DNA from: Pseudomonadota bacterium
GTDB taxonomy: Bacteria > Myxococcota_A > UBA9160 > SZUA-336
Assembly: GCA_003247575.1 (NCBI GenBank)
Contig: QJZC01000036.1
Span: 1-64,000 of the forward strand
Direction of reading: 5' to 3'
DNA length: 64,000 nucleotides
Positions 1 through 8,799 of this stretch are shown one piece after another. The notes under the pieces are model-generated. The model did not search any database and was not told the origin of the DNA. It saw only the letters and a program-made list of their open reading frames with translations. A program made the position numbers and the translations under genes. Position 1 is the stretch's first letter, and each line of letters opens with the position of its first letter.

Positions 1-119
1 TAGCTCGATAGGGCGCCCGCGAGCAGCTCGTAGACGAGCCCGCAAACGGATACGAAGAACACCGATGCGAGCAGGGTCGTGTGTGCGCGGCGAAGCTCCG
101 AAGGGCTCGATTCCGTCAC
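1..119 (-). CDS. Membrane spermidine synthase-like protein, N-terminus only (runs off window)
   Basis: Reading the minus strand from a GTG at 117-119 gives an N-terminus with a hydrophobic helix and the motif VCGLVYELLAGALSSY. That motif is typical of the first transmembrane segment of the membrane-anchored polyamine aminopropyltransferase (SpeE-like) family. Only 39 residues are present, so the catalytic domain cannot be judged. Family knowledge: these genes commonly follow a DUF350 gene and DUF4178 genes, and exactly that order is seen here (DUF4178, DUF4178, DUF350, this gene). The start is chosen because it follows the DUF350 stop at 130-132 closely. Full-length proteins would transfer aminopropyl groups or a related moiety at the membrane, but the true substrate is unknown. 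Confidence 0.6.
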   Translation of the reverse strand, partial: MTESSPSELRRAHTTLLASVFFVSVCGLVYELLAGALSS

Positions 120-129
120 GGTCGCGTGC

Positions 130-393
130 CTACGACCGCAGCACTGCGGCGAGTATGATCGCGAGCCCGATCTGCATGGCTCCGAGGATGATGCCGAGAG
201 CGACGTCTTACTTTCCGACCCGGTAGCCGCCGTGGATGCCACCGGTGCTGCGCATGCTGCCCGCGCGTACGCTGATCTGCTCCTGCCGGATCGGGGGCGT
301 TGGAATCGCCCAGCTGGTGATCGTGCTCCACACGGAAAGCCCGGTCAGGAGCCCCAGTGCAATCGTGATCCAGTTAGTCATGAGAGGGCTCAC
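130..393 (-). pseudogene. DUF350 membrane protein, interrupted by an in-frame TAA
   Basis: The minus-strand frame starts at ATG 381 (or GTG 393) with a transmembrane segment (NWITIALGLLTGLSVWSTI). It reaches GYRVGK and then meets TAA at about 205-207. The same frame continues without further interruption as DVALGIILGAMQIGLAIILAAVLRS and ends at TAG 130-132. The part after the stop has the small-residue-rich helix typical of DUF350, so the stop lies inside what should be one protein. DUF350 proteins are small inner-membrane proteins of unknown mechanism that co-occur with SpeE-like and DUF4178 genes, as here. Neighbouring genes in the cluster are also damaged, so I read this as decay rather than two tiny genes. 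Confidence 0.55.
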
Positions 394-1324
394 TCAGTCT
401 CGCCGTAGACCATGAGCTGGTACTCGCCGGCTTCTGGAACCCGGAAGTACGCGCGCTCGTCGCGGCTTCCTTCGGACCACGCTCCATCGGCGTCGGTACC
501 GGAGTAGTAGTAGACCTCGGTCTGAAGAGTCAGGAACTTCTGATCGCCACGGATGACGTCGACATCGAAGGCCCATCAGGCATTCTGGACGGGCACGCGG
601 AGATCCAGTGCCAGGAGCTTGCTCGCGTCGGTCACGACGAAGCGCTCGCTCGTGAGACCCTCGTCGGCGAGTTGCTGGGTGAGAACCTCGACGGCCAGCA
701 GAGTGGTTCCCGGGTTGTTCCGATGCACTAGAATCAGAGAGATCAGGACGATCGGCAGGAAGATCGCCGAGGCGCGCGACAGTCCGCTCCAGAGCGGACT
801 CGGGCGGAACGGCTCCGGTCGGCTCCGGTCGACAGGTCCCCCCTGGGTCGGGGGTCGGGGGTCGGGGGAAAGGACGTTCGATCGGGAATGCGGCCGCGAC
901 GGCCTCGCGCTCGGAAGTCCTCGCTGAAGCGGAGCTCGTCGAAGCGCGTGACCGAAGGCAGATCCTTGACCTCGCGAGAGAAGACCCAGTGTCCGTTCTC
1001 CTCGCACAACCAGGCATAGCCATGTGTGGGAGAGCACAGCAGAAACTCGAGCCAAGAGTAGCGTTCACTCCCTTCGTGCTGCTCGTACTGCACCCTGCCA
1101 ATCACACTGAACTGGACACCCTTCAGTGTTCCTTGCATGCCGATCTCGATGGGAGACTCCGGGCGCTCACGGTTCAGGAATCTCCGCAGAACGGCGAAGT
1201 CTGCGTGGGAGTCGAGCTCGCTGCCGCAAGCTCCGCATACGATGCGCACCACCCGATGACCACCGAGCAGCTTGATCGGGCTGGCGCAGTTGGGGCACGA
1301 GAGGCTGCGAAGCTCGTGGCTCAC
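394..1324 (-). pseudogene. Zinc-ribbon DUF4178 membrane protein with a frameshift and a nonsense codon
   Basis: The minus-strand reading starts at GTG 1324, overlapping the upstream stop as GTGA. It begins with a zinc ribbon (CPNC then CGAC about 20 residues later), followed by a DUF4178 domain (ViGrvqY, sWLEFLL, GyaWLceenGHW). After about position 870 the sensible frame switches across a 7-bp tandem repeat at 845-868. It then encodes a transmembrane helix (SAIFLPIVLISLILV) and reaches TGA at 576-578 (VPVQNA-stop-WAFD). Beyond that stop the same frame continues with the C-terminal family signature (YYYSGTDADGAWSEGS ... VPEAGEYQLMVYG) and ends at 394. All expected family segments are therefore present, but they are broken by one frameshift and one nonsense codon. 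Sequencing error could mimic the frameshift in the repeat but is less likely for the TGA. Confidence 0.65.
845..868. repeat. 7-bp tandem repeat GGGTCGG (3.4 copies) inside the DUF4178 reading frame
   Basis: Three full GGGTCGG units plus three further G occur in a row. Because 7 is not a multiple of 3, gain or loss of one unit shifts the frame. The reading frame of the DUF4178 protein changes exactly here, which makes slippage the simplest cause. Confidence 0.8.
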
Positions 1325-1560
1325 GAGGCCGGACCACCGCCCTTGTCGGGCTTGATGTCGAATGGGTCGAGCCACTCGAGGGCGCCGTCCCACTGGATGT
1401 ACCACTCGTCCCAGACACCGATCTCCGAGGTGTATCGCACACGACCCAGCGGTTGGAAGCGATGTCGTCGGTAGCGGTAGCGGCGACGCAGCTCGAGGAA
1501 CAAGCGCTGTGGGGTGCCGGTGTCGCCAGCCGTTGCTCGCCCTTGCGCATCGCAACGCTT
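1321..1560 (-). pseudogene. DUF4178-like fragment upstream of the zinc-ribbon DUF4178 gene
   Basis: The minus-strand frame encodes GRVRY, then VWDEWYIQW and GALEWLD. These match the DUF4178 pattern of a Grvry strand followed by a W-x-EW hairpin. The segment ends PFDIKPDKGGGPAS with TGA at 1321-1323, overlapping the GTG of the next gene (GTGA), an arrangement expected for a genuine operon partner. No convincing start codon or ribosome site lies upstream in this frame, and the sequence before about 1560 reads as shadow sequence. The 5' part therefore seems to be lost. It could alternatively be a very short gene starting at a TTG near 1500. Confidence 0.4.
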
Positions 1561-1669
1561 GATCGCGTCACCGTCCTGTGCGTATGGTCTCGTGTGGCAT
1601 CGTCCCGCGGGCTCCCGGAGAGAGCTGGCTTCGGAGGTGCTCGGATGTAGCGACGGAGGGGATTGGCGG

Positions 1670-3016
1670 GTGGAGCTCAAGCGGAGCACGCTTTGGACCT
1701 ACGGTGTTCTCGGACTTCCGATCGCGATGATCGGCTATCCGGTCGGAACGTTCCTGCCGGATCTCTATGCTCGCGAGGCCGGGGTCCCTCTCGCCGTGAC
1801 CGGAGCCATGCTCTCGCTTGCGCGGATGTCGGACGCGTTCACGGATCCGATCATCGGGTTCGCGAGCGATCGCTGGCAGACTCCCTTCGGGCGCCGCAAG
1901 CCCTGGATCGTGGCAGGAGTCCCGCTGCTGCTCGCATCCTTGTGGATGCTCTTCCATCCGCCGATGGACTCGGGTCGCTTCTACCTTCTGTTCTGGTATG
2001 CAGCCATGACCTTGGGGGTCACGTTCCTGACGATCCCCTACGCTGCGTGGGGCGCGGAGCTCTCCAGTGACTACCACGAGCGGACTTCGATTCAGCACAG
2101 CCGCGAGGTCTTCGTGCTCGTCGGACTCACGTCGGCAGCAGCGGTTCCCTTCATCGTGCAGGACGTGGTCGAGGCGGGAAACGCGAGCAGTGTGGTCCTG
2201 ACGAACCTGGCTCTGGTGTTGATGGCCGTGCTTCCGATCGTCGTCGTGTTGCTGCTGTCTCGGGTGCCCGAGGTCGCCTATCGGCCCGCGCGCCGGCGGG
2301 TCCGGCTAGGAGAGTCGCTCAAGCTCATCCGGCGCAACAAGCTGTTTCTGTGGGTGCTGGCGATCGAGCTGATCGTCACGTTGGGTGAGAGCTTTCGGAA
2401 TGCGCTCTCCCTGTTCTTCATTCGCGACTACATCGGGATTCCCCGAGTCGGACGCTTCTATGTGGTGTACTTCGCAGTCGGTCTGATCGCGATGCCGATC
2501 TGGACACGGCTTGCGCGCCGGTTCGGGAAGCATCGCTCGCTCGCGTTCGCGATGGCGCTGGTGAGTGTGGTGAGTGCGGCGATCTTCATGCTCGACCGAG
2601 GCCAGACGAACGAGTTCTACGTTCTGTTTGCCCTCAAAGGGTTTTGCTTCGGTGCGTTCGCCTATCTGCCGCGAGCGATGCTGGCCGATGTGGTAGACAT
2701 CGACAGTGCGCGTTCTGGAGATCCGCGTCCCGGAAGCTACTTTGCGGTCCACGGGATCATGAACAAGGGGGCCAACGCGCTGGGGCCGGGCCTGGCGCTG
2801 CCGCTGCTCGCCTTCGTTGACTATGCGCCCACCGAAGGGGTCGCTGCCACGAGCACTGCGTCTCAGCTCTGGTGGCTGGGCGCCCTCTATGCGTTGGTTC
2901 CAACCGCGCTCTTCATGGTCGCGCTCTACCTCGCTTGGCTCTACCCGCTGACCCAGGCGCGGCATGCGCGCATCGAACGACTCCTCACGCGCAGGCGGCT
3001 CCGCGAGGCTGCCTAG
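1670..3016 (+). CDS. MFS transporter, glycoside-pentoside-hexuronide (GPH/MelB-like) type
   Basis: The 448-residue polytopic protein has about 12 hydrophobic segments and the GPH-type loop between helices 2 and 3 (GFASDRWQTPFGRRKPW), with the D and R residues typical of cation-coupled MelB relatives. These carriers import sugars or related solutes in symport with H+ or Na+; the substrate cannot be told. The GTG start at 1670 is chosen because AGGAGGGG lies about ten bases upstream and the next residues lead directly into helix 1 (TLWTYGVLGLPIAMIGY). Reading further 5' adds only low-complexity shadow sequence. A second GPH-type carrier lies at 11378-12937. The gene diverges from the damaged DUF4178 cluster. 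Confidence 0.85.
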   Translation: MELKRSTLWTYGVLGLPIAMIGYPVGTFLPDLYAREAGVPLAVTGAMLSLARMSDAFTDPIIGFASDRWQTPFGRRKPWIVAGVPLLLASLWMLFHPPMDSGRFYLLFWYAAMTLGVTFLTIPYAAWGAELSSDYHERTSIQHSREVFVLVGLTSAAAVPFIVQDVVEAGNASSVVLTNLALVLMAVLPIVVVLLLSRVPEVAYRPARRRVRLGESLKLIRRNKLFLWVLAIELIVTLGESFRNALSLFFIRDYIGIPRVGRFYVVYFAVGLIAMPIWTRLARRFGKHRSLAFAMALVSVVSAAIFMLDRGQTNEFYVLFALKGFCFGAFAYLPRAMLADVVDIDSARSGDPRPGSYFAVHGIMNKGANALGPGLALPLLAFVDYAPTEGVAATSTASQLWWLGALYALVPTALFMVALYLAWLYPLTQARHARIERLLTRRRLREAA

Positions 3017-3063
3017 GCGATTCGCACGGTTTCGAGGGCGGCGGGTGTCGTTCCCGCGCGGGG

Positions 3064-3636
3064 CTAGGGAGTAGTCGCTTCCGCTGGCAGATAGGTCGTG
3101 GATACCGGACCGATCCCGCGGATCTCGACGATGGTCGCCGTCTCGCGGGCACCGTCGTAGTGGACGGCGCCGGCCGGATGCACCATGAAACTGCCGGGCC
3201 CGAGGGGTGTCGTAGCGGCCGGATCGAATTCGGCCTGCGTCCCGGCGTGCCAGGTTCCTTCGATCACCGTGATGAAGCGATCGCGGTCATGCGTGTGGGG
3301 CCGGCTCATGACGCCCGCGGGAAAGCGCACTCGCAGGATGTAGAGACCCGCTGCATTCGGGTTTCCGGCGAGGACGGCGAACTCGATCCCTTCCTCTCCA
3401 GCGCGTTGCCACTCGACTGCGTCGGGTGTGATGGTTACGAACCCGGGCTCTGCGGGCTCGGCAGGGACTGCGGGACCGGCCGCGATTGCGTAGAGAATCG
3501 ATGCGCACGCGAGGCCCGCGCGCAAGCGAGGCTGGAGAGATCCGCGGTCTCGGCGACGGTGGTGGTTCGCACCACGCTCCCGCGCTCCCTCGCCGAGTTC
3601 GCCTCTCGAGCGCGCAGCAGCTACGATCTGCGACAT
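3064..3636 (-). CDS. Exported cupin-domain protein
   Basis: The C-terminal half carries a single cupin barrel: motif 1 is around RPHTHDRDRFITVIEGTWHAG and motif 2 around GSFMVHPAGAVHYDGA. The spaced histidines and glutamate would bind a metal. A hydrophobic, alanine-rich stretch (LACASILYAIAAGPAVPA) looks like a signal peptide, so the protein is probably periplasmic. The start is uncertain. ATG 3636 overlaps the divergent J-protein start, and an internal TTG near 3510 just before the signal peptide is an alternative. The enzyme activity is unknown; relatives include ChrR-like and DUF4437-type cupins. It converges with the MFS gene and diverges from the J-protein. Confidence 0.65.
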   Translation of the reverse strand: MSQIVAAARSRGELGEGARERGANHHRRRDRGSLQPRLRAGLACASILYAIAAGPAVPAEPAEPGFVTITPDAVEWQRAGEEGIEFAVLAGNPNAAGLYILRVRFPAGVMSRPHTHDRDRFITVIEGTWHAGTQAEFDPAATTPLGPGSFMVHPAGAVHYDGARETATIVEIRGIGPVSTTYLPAEATTP

Positions 3637-3979
3637 GTTCAAGCTTCTGCTCCTCATCGGGGTCGGCTTTCTGATCTGGCGCTGGCTTCCCAGCGCTGCA
3701 CTGCGTGGACCCGGCCGCTCGGCCATGGCCTCGGATCACTCTCCCGACCCCTGGGCGGTGCTCGGGCTCCGCCCAGGTGCCCCGGAGGAGGAGATTCGTC
3801 AGGCATTCCGCCGGCGCATGGCAGAGTATCACCCCGATCGGGTGCGGGACATGGGCGTCGAGCTTCGCGAGATCGCGGATCGCAAGTCACGCGAGATCAC
3901 ACAGGCCTATGAGCAGCTACGTGGGCGGGGGCGAGCCCGCACCAGCGGACGTCCCCCAAGAGCCCGAGCCGCTCGCTAG
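3635..3979 (+). CDS. Membrane-anchored J-domain (DnaJ-like) protein
   Basis: The 114-residue protein has an N-terminal membrane anchor (residues 3-19, LLLLIGVGFLIW) followed by a J domain. The J domain carries the diagnostic HPD tripeptide at residues 66-68 and helix 3/4 residues (REITQAYEQLRGRG). J domains stimulate the ATPase of DnaK-type Hsp70; the lack of Gly/Phe and zinc regions makes this a class C, membrane-tethered co-chaperone that would recruit Hsp70 to the inner-membrane surface. The C-terminus is short, arginine-rich and probably unstructured. It is convergent with the alpha-E gene, 9 bp apart. The family call is firm; the client is unknown. Confidence 0.75.
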   Translation: MFKLLLLIGVGFLIWRWLPSAALRGPGRSAMASDHSPDPWAVLGLRPGAPEEEIRQAFRRRMAEYHPDRVRDMGVELREIADRKSREITQAYEQLRGRGRARTSGRPPRARAAR

Positions 3980-3988
3980 CTCGATGCA

Positions 3989-4987
3989 CTAGCTCGATGA
4001 GGCGCGGAGCTCGCCTGCGTCCGGATGGAAGAAGTCGCGGCTGACCGCTTCCCCGATCTCGGCCGTCGCGGCTACGATCCACGTCAGCACCTCGTGCAGC
4101 CCTTGTTCCAGCACAGTATCCACGTCGAGCGACTCGATGCGATCCAGCAGTGTGGTCAGCAGTCGATCGGTGCGCTCGCCTACGGGTGAACCTGGGCCAT
4201 TTGCCGAGAGTGGAGGCCGCACGAGGTTGAGGAAGTTCTTTGCGCGCTGCAGGTTGTGGAGCACAGAGCGGGGAAAGGCGGGCTCGAAGAGCAGGAAGGC
4301 CGCGATCTCTCGACCCGCGAGGAAGTTGTCCTCACGCTTGAAGAAAGGCTCTGCGGCAGAGCAGAATCGCAGGGTGGCGATCCACTGCGCCGTTTCGACT
4401 GGAGTCTCGATGCGCGGATCCGTAGGCCCGATGCTGTGGTACTTGACGTCGAGGATTCTCGCCGTCTGTCCTGCGCGCTCGATCGCGGTTCCGAGGCGCA
4501 TGAACTCGAACGGGTCTTCGTGCAGCATGGTCGCGTTGGCGGCACCGTGGAACAGCAAGCACGCATTGCGCACGTGGATGTAGAAGCTGTGGGGGTCGCG
4601 TTCGAAGCTCTGCAGCGAGGTCGGATCGATCATCCAGACCCATAGGTCGTTCAGGACCTCCCACATCTCGAGGCTGATCGTCTCGCGAATCGTGCGTGCA
4701 TTCTCGCGTGCCATGCGCAGTGAGCTCAGCATCGAAGAGGTGCTCTTCTCGTTCCAGACGAGGTAGTTCTGTACGGCGGCTCCATCGTCGGTCGGATCCC
4801 CGCCGCCGTTCTGACGGTATACCTCCTGCTCTCCGTGAACGATCACGAGTGGCCACCAGCGCTCCACCTCGGGAAGATCGGCATCCAGCTGAAAGGTGAG
4901 GTTCACGCTGAGGAGGCGCGCGAGCGTTTCCACGCGCTCGACGTAGCGGTTCAGCCAGTAGCAGCTCTCGGCAACCCGCGAGATCAT
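3989..4987 (-). CDS. Alpha-E (DUF403) domain protein
   Basis: The 332-residue, mostly helical protein matches the alpha-E family over its whole length: it begins [20 protein letters not shown], and carries ENARTIRE and later [20 protein letters not shown]. The start is ATG 4987, which overlaps the stop of the upstream CP-ATP-grasp gene as ATGA, so the two are translationally coupled. Family knowledge: alpha-E proteins are almost always encoded beside a circularly permuted ATP-grasp protein and are predicted to act with it in ATP-dependent peptide-type ligation, often together with a transglutaminase-like protease. No transglutaminase gene follows here; the operon ends against the J-protein gene. 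Confidence 0.85.
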   Translation of the reverse strand: MISRVAESCYWLNRYVERVETLARLLSVNLTFQLDADLPEVERWWPLVIVHGEQEVYRQNGGGDPTDDGAAVQNYLVWNEKSTSSMLSSLRMARENARTIRETISLEMWEVLNDLWVWMIDPTSLQSFERDPHSFYIHVRNACLLFHGAANATMLHEDPFEFMRLGTAIERAGQTARILDVKYHSIGPTDPRIETPVETAQWIATLRFCSAAEPFFKREDNFLAGREIAAFLLFEPAFPRSVLHNLQRAKNFLNLVRPPLSANGPGSPVGERTDRLLTTLLDRIESLDVDTVLEQGLHEVLTWIVAATAEIGEAVSRDFFHPDAGELRASSS

Positions 4988-6453
4988 CCGTGCTGGTCTC
5001 CTTCGATGACCCAGGTGTCCTTCGAGCCACCCCCTTGGCTGGAGTTCACTACGTATGAGCCCTCGACCAGGGCAACACGGGTCAGGCCGCCGGGAAGGAC
5101 CCAGGTATCGCGTCCGGTCACGAGATAGGGGCGCAGATCGACCCGGCGTGGGCCGATCTGCCCGTCGACCCAGGTGGGACAGGTCGAGAGCTCGATGCGT
5201 GGCTGCGCGATGTAGTTGCGGGGCTGGGCGAGGATGCGCCGGCGAAACTCCTCGCACTGCGCTCGCGTGGCTTGTGGCCCGATCAGCATTCCATAGCCGC
5301 CCGCTTCGTTGACCGCCTTGATCACGAGCTGGTCGATGTGCTCCAACACGTAGCTCAGATCCGACTCTCTGGCGCACACATACGTCTCTACCTGATCGAG
5401 CAGTGGCTCCTCGGAGAGATAGAACTTGATCATGTCCGGCACGAAGGGATAGATGGCCTTGTCGTCGGCGACGCCGTTTCCGATCGCGTTTGCGAGCGCC
5501 ACGTTCCCCTTGGCGTACGCCTGCACGAGACCGCGAACACCGAGCACGCTATCGGGGTTGAACGTGTCCGGATCCAAGAACGGGTCATCGAGCCGGCGGT
5601 AGATCACGTCTACCCTACGGCGGCCGAGCGTCGTCTTCGCATACACTCGCTCGTCGTCGACGAACAGGTCGCTTCCTTCGACCAGCGGCACGCCCATCTT
5701 TCTCGCCAGAAAGCTGTGCTCGAAGTAGGCCGAGTTGTAGGGGCCGGGAGTCAGCACCACCGTGCCGTCTTCGTCGTCGGGCGCGGGTCCCACGGAGGCC
5801 AGCGCCTTGCGCAGCCGAATCGGGTATTGCTCGACGCCGGATACGTGCGACTCGGCGAAGATGCGCGGCAATACCTTCTTCATGACCATCCGGTTCTCGA
5901 GCACGTAGGAGACCCCCGAGGGGGTGCGCGCGTTGTCTTCGAGCACGAGGAATCGTCCATCCGGCCCGCGAATGAGGTCGATGCCCGCGATGTGCACGTA
6001 GACTCCGCCTGGGGGGCGGATCCCGCGCAGCTTGGGTAGGTACCCCTTTGCCTCGAGCACGAGCTCCGACGGGATGACCTTCTCGGCCAGGATTCGCTGC
6101 TCGCTATAGACGTCGGTCAGAAATGCGTTGAGCGCGCGGATGCGCTGTTCGAGCCCTCGAGACACACGCTGCCACTCGTTTCCCGGAACCACGCGCGGGA
6201 TCAGGTCGAATGGAAAGATCCGCTCGGAGCCCCGCTGGTCCGAGTAGACCGAGAAGGTGATCCCACTGCGTAGGAAGGTGCTATCGGCGATTCGCTGACG
6301 GGTCGCGTACTCGGACGGGCCCAGCTGGTTCAAGAGGGCGACGAGCTGCTCGGCCTCGGGCCTGGGCGAACCATCTGCGGCGAAGAACTCGTCGAACGTG
6401 CGTGGGAGCGGGCGGTAGTGCTCGAAGAGCGGCGCGCGATCATCGTCTGACAT
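4984..6453 (-). CDS. Circularly permuted ATP-grasp protein
   Basis: The 489-residue protein begins [16 protein letters not shown] and carries CP-ATP-grasp type 2 signatures: [10 protein letters not shown] near residue 110, [53 protein letters not shown] and, late in the chain, [11 protein letters not shown]. The family is thought to ligate amino groups to carboxylates using ATP, probably to make a small peptide or peptide tag; the substrate is unproven. The start at 6453 is preferred because further 5' codons would overlap the trehalose gene and read as shadow sequence. It is coupled to the alpha-E gene by an ATGA overlap and lies 73 bp after OtsAB, perhaps in one transcript with it. Confidence 0.85.
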   Translation of the reverse strand: MSDDDRAPLFEHYRPLPRTFDEFFAADGSPRPEAEQLVALLNQLGPSEYATRQRIADSTFLRSGITFSVYSDQRGSERIFPFDLIPRVVPGNEWQRVSRGLEQRIRALNAFLTDVYSEQRILAEKVIPSELVLEAKGYLPKLRGIRPPGGVYVHIAGIDLIRGPDGRFLVLEDNARTPSGVSYVLENRMVMKKVLPRIFAESHVSGVEQYPIRLRKALASVGPAPDDEDGTVVLTPGPYNSAYFEHSFLARKMGVPLVEGSDLFVDDERVYAKTTLGRRRVDVIYRRLDDPFLDPDTFNPDSVLGVRGLVQAYAKGNVALANAIGNGVADDKAIYPFVPDMIKFYLSEEPLLDQVETYVCARESDLSYVLEHIDQLVIKAVNEAGGYGMLIGPQATRAQCEEFRRRILAQPRNYIAQPRIELSTCPTWVDGQIGPRRVDLRPYLVTGRDTWVLPGGLTRVALVEGSYVVNSSQGGGSKDTWVIEGDQHG

Positions 6454-6526
6454 GCACTCCACGTTGCGTGAGCAGAGGCCAAACTGCAAGCGAAGACATG
6501 AATGGGTGGCCGCGCCGCGGGATGGA

Positions 6527-8719
6527 CTACCCTTGCGGGGCTTCCGGGCGCGAAGCGAGCCAGCGCAGCAGGGTTTTGACCGACTCCACGTCCGGCAGCT
6601 GGCGCGTGGCCTGTGTCGGTGTGTCGGTGTTTCCGATGCGGAAGCTGACTCCCAGGCCAGAGAGAACTCGGAACGCGTCCTCGTCGGTGCGATCGTCTCC
6701 CGCATAGATCGTGCGCACGTTCTCGGACCAGGCGGGTCCGTAGCGCTCGCGGAGCACGTAGAGCACGGCGTGACCCTTGTCCCAGCCGATCGGGGGGCGG
6801 GCTTCGAGCGCGCAGTGCGCCTCCCGCACCTGGAAACCGGCCTCCAGAATCAGCTCGCGAGCGCGGGAATCGAGTGAGCGTTGGTCGAGATGCGAGAGGG
6901 CCCGCAGGTGCAGAGTGAGAGATGCCCCCTTTTCTTCGACCCAGGCGCCCTCGATGCAGATGTGCTCGAGCTCCTGTGCCAGGCTCGCGATGCGTTTCTG
7001 GTAGTGGGGCACGTCCTCGTGCGAGAAGGATTCGATGCCGGGCCCGACGATCTCGAGGCCGTGGTTGCCGGCATAGGTAATGCCGGGGAGCCTGACGAGA
7101 CTGCGAACGTCGTCGAGCTTGCGGCCGCTCACGATCGAGACGTCGGTGTCGCTGCGGGCGCCACAGCGCTGGATCAACTCGCGGGTCTCGTCGTCCAGCA
7201 CTGCCTGGCTCGGATGCGAGACGATCGGGGTCAGGGTTCCGTCGTAGTCCAAGAATAGCGCCAGCTGCAGGTCCGAGCGGAGGTATGGGGAGAGCCAGAG
7301 ATCGAAGTCCTGTAGGGCCGTGGGGCGCATCTGGGCCGCCGGTCCGCTCGCGGCGGACAGGAAACCCTCCAGCCACGCGTGCAGGTCGTGGCGGCGTTCC
7401 CGTCGCTGCAGGGCGCGCATGCGGTTCGCCCGGTCCTGGAAGTCCATCGTGAGGGCCTGGTGCAGACTGTTGGCCACCCCATCGATGTTGTAGGGATTCA
7501 CCATGAGTGCCTCGTGCATGCTCTCGGCGGCACCCGCCATGCGGGAGAGCACCAGGACTCCGGGATCCTCGGTCTGGCTGGCGACGAACTCCTTGGCGAC
7601 CAGATTCATGCCGTCGCGTAGCGGCGTCACCAGGGCGACGTCGGCGTCGCGGTAGAGAGAAGCCAGCCGCTCGGGAGAGACCGAGCGGTACAGATAGCGG
7701 ATGGGCGACCATTCGCTGGTCGCGAAGCGTCCGTTCACGCGTCCCACGAGCTCGTCGATCTCGCGCTTCAGCGCTTGGTACTCGGCCACCTGACCGCGGC
7801 TCGGGACGGCGACCTGGATCAATACCGCCCGCTCGCGATGTTCCGGGTACACCTCGAGCAGGCGCTCGAATGCGCGGATGCGCCCGGGGATCCCCTTCGT
7901 GTAGTCCAGCCGATCCACGCCGAGGATGACCTTGTGCGAATCCCTGCGCGCACTGTGGGGGGCACTCCTCGCGCGTCGTTCGTGTCCCTCGTAGTCGATG
8001 CCCAAGGGGAAGGCATCCGCGCGTACGGTTCGAGCACCGAACTGAACCAGGTTCTTGTCTCGGTCGACCCGAGCGCCGAGCAGTCGCTCCGCACAGTCGA
8101 GGAAGTTGCGCACGTATCCGGGGCAATGAAAGCCCACTTGGTCGCAGGCCATCAGGCCGATCAGCACCTCGCGATACCAAGGCAGGGTTCGATAGATGTC
8201 GTAGGAAGGGAATGGGATATGCAAAAAGAACGCGATGCGCTGATTCGGGCAGCGGCGTCGCAGATGAGGCCCGACGCGCATCAGATGATAGTCATGGATC
8301 CAGACGAGACAGTTCCTCGTGAGCTCGTCGGCGGTGACTTGCGCGAAGCGCTCGTTCACGCTCTCGTAGATCTCCCAGTCGCGACGGTCGAAGCGCGTGC
8401 GCTCAGGAAACGAATGGAACAGGGGCCACAGAGCGCCATTGGACAGTCCGTGATAGTAGCGCCGCACCTCGTTGTCGTTCATCGGTACGGGCGTGATCGT
8501 GTACGCCTCGTCGACGCTGGGCAGCTTCTCGCTTTCTCGCAGGCGCATGCCCGGCCAGCCGATCCAGGTTCCTCCGGTGCGGCGCAGGGCGGGATCGAGC
8601 GCTGCAACGAGTCCGCCGGCGGAGCGCTCGACGACGAGGCTGTCACGCCCACGTCGCAGACTGATCGGAAGCCGGTTGCTGACGACGATGAGCGCAGCCT
8701 CTGACGTAAGATCCAGCAT
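6527..8719 (-). CDS. otsAB: Bifunctional trehalose-6-phosphate synthase / trehalose-phosphatase
   Basis: The 730-residue protein fuses two enzymes. Residues 8-465 are a GT20 trehalose-6-phosphate synthase: [18 protein letters not shown] (33-41), WIHDYHLM (140-147), [10 protein letters not shown] (267-276) and [11 protein letters not shown]. Residues 485-725 are a HAD-type trehalose-6-phosphatase with the nucleophile motif DYDGT (491-495) and the magnesium motif [10 protein letters not shown] (674-683). Together they would convert UDP- or ADP-glucose and glucose-6-phosphate to trehalose in the cytoplasm. Both active-site sets look complete. The gene diverges from the GH15 gene with 80 bp between starts. 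Synthase-phosphatase fusions beside GH15 genes are seen in several bacterial groups; the expected physiology is osmoprotection. Confidence 0.92.
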   Translation of the reverse strand: MLDLTSEAALIVVSNRLPISLRRGRDSLVVERSAGGLVAALDPALRRTGGTWIGWPGMRLRESEKLPSVDEAYTITPVPMNDNEVRRYYHGLSNGALWPLFHSFPERTRFDRRDWEIYESVNERFAQVTADELTRNCLVWIHDYHLMRVGPHLRRRCPNQRIAFFLHIPFPSYDIYRTLPWYREVLIGLMACDQVGFHCPGYVRNFLDCAERLLGARVDRDKNLVQFGARTVRADAFPLGIDYEGHERRARSAPHSARRDSHKVILGVDRLDYTKGIPGRIRAFERLLEVYPEHRERAVLIQVAVPSRGQVAEYQALKREIDELVGRVNGRFATSEWSPIRYLYRSVSPERLASLYRDADVALVTPLRDGMNLVAKEFVASQTEDPGVLVLSRMAGAAESMHEALMVNPYNIDGVANSLHQALTMDFQDRANRMRALQRRERRHDLHAWLEGFLSAASGPAAQMRPTALQDFDLWLSPYLRSDLQLALFLDYDGTLTPIVSHPSQAVLDDETRELIQRCGARSDTDVSIVSGRKLDDVRSLVRLPGITYAGNHGLEIVGPGIESFSHEDVPHYQKRIASLAQELEHICIEGAWVEEKGASLTLHLRALSHLDQRSLDSRARELILEAGFQVREAHCALEARPPIGWDKGHAVLYVLRERYGPAWSENVRTIYAGDDRTDEDAFRVLSGLGVSFRIGNTDTPTQATRQLPDVESVKTLLRWLASRPEAPQG

Positions 8720-8799
8720 GCCAGGCAGGGTATCGCGGACCCCACCGTGTCGTCGATGATTGGTGGGAGACTTTCGCTCGAGCCCGCTACTCTCCCGAC

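Noticed and set aside
576..578. TGA in the DUF4178 frame as a recoded (selenocysteine or tryptophan) codon
   Set aside because: The TGA sits beside a normal TGG tryptophan, TGA ends many intact genes in the window, and the same gene also has a frameshift; decay is simpler.
7775..8704. 309-codon plus-strand frame antisense to otsAB
   Set aside because: No recognisable motif and fully covered by the intact trehalose enzyme.
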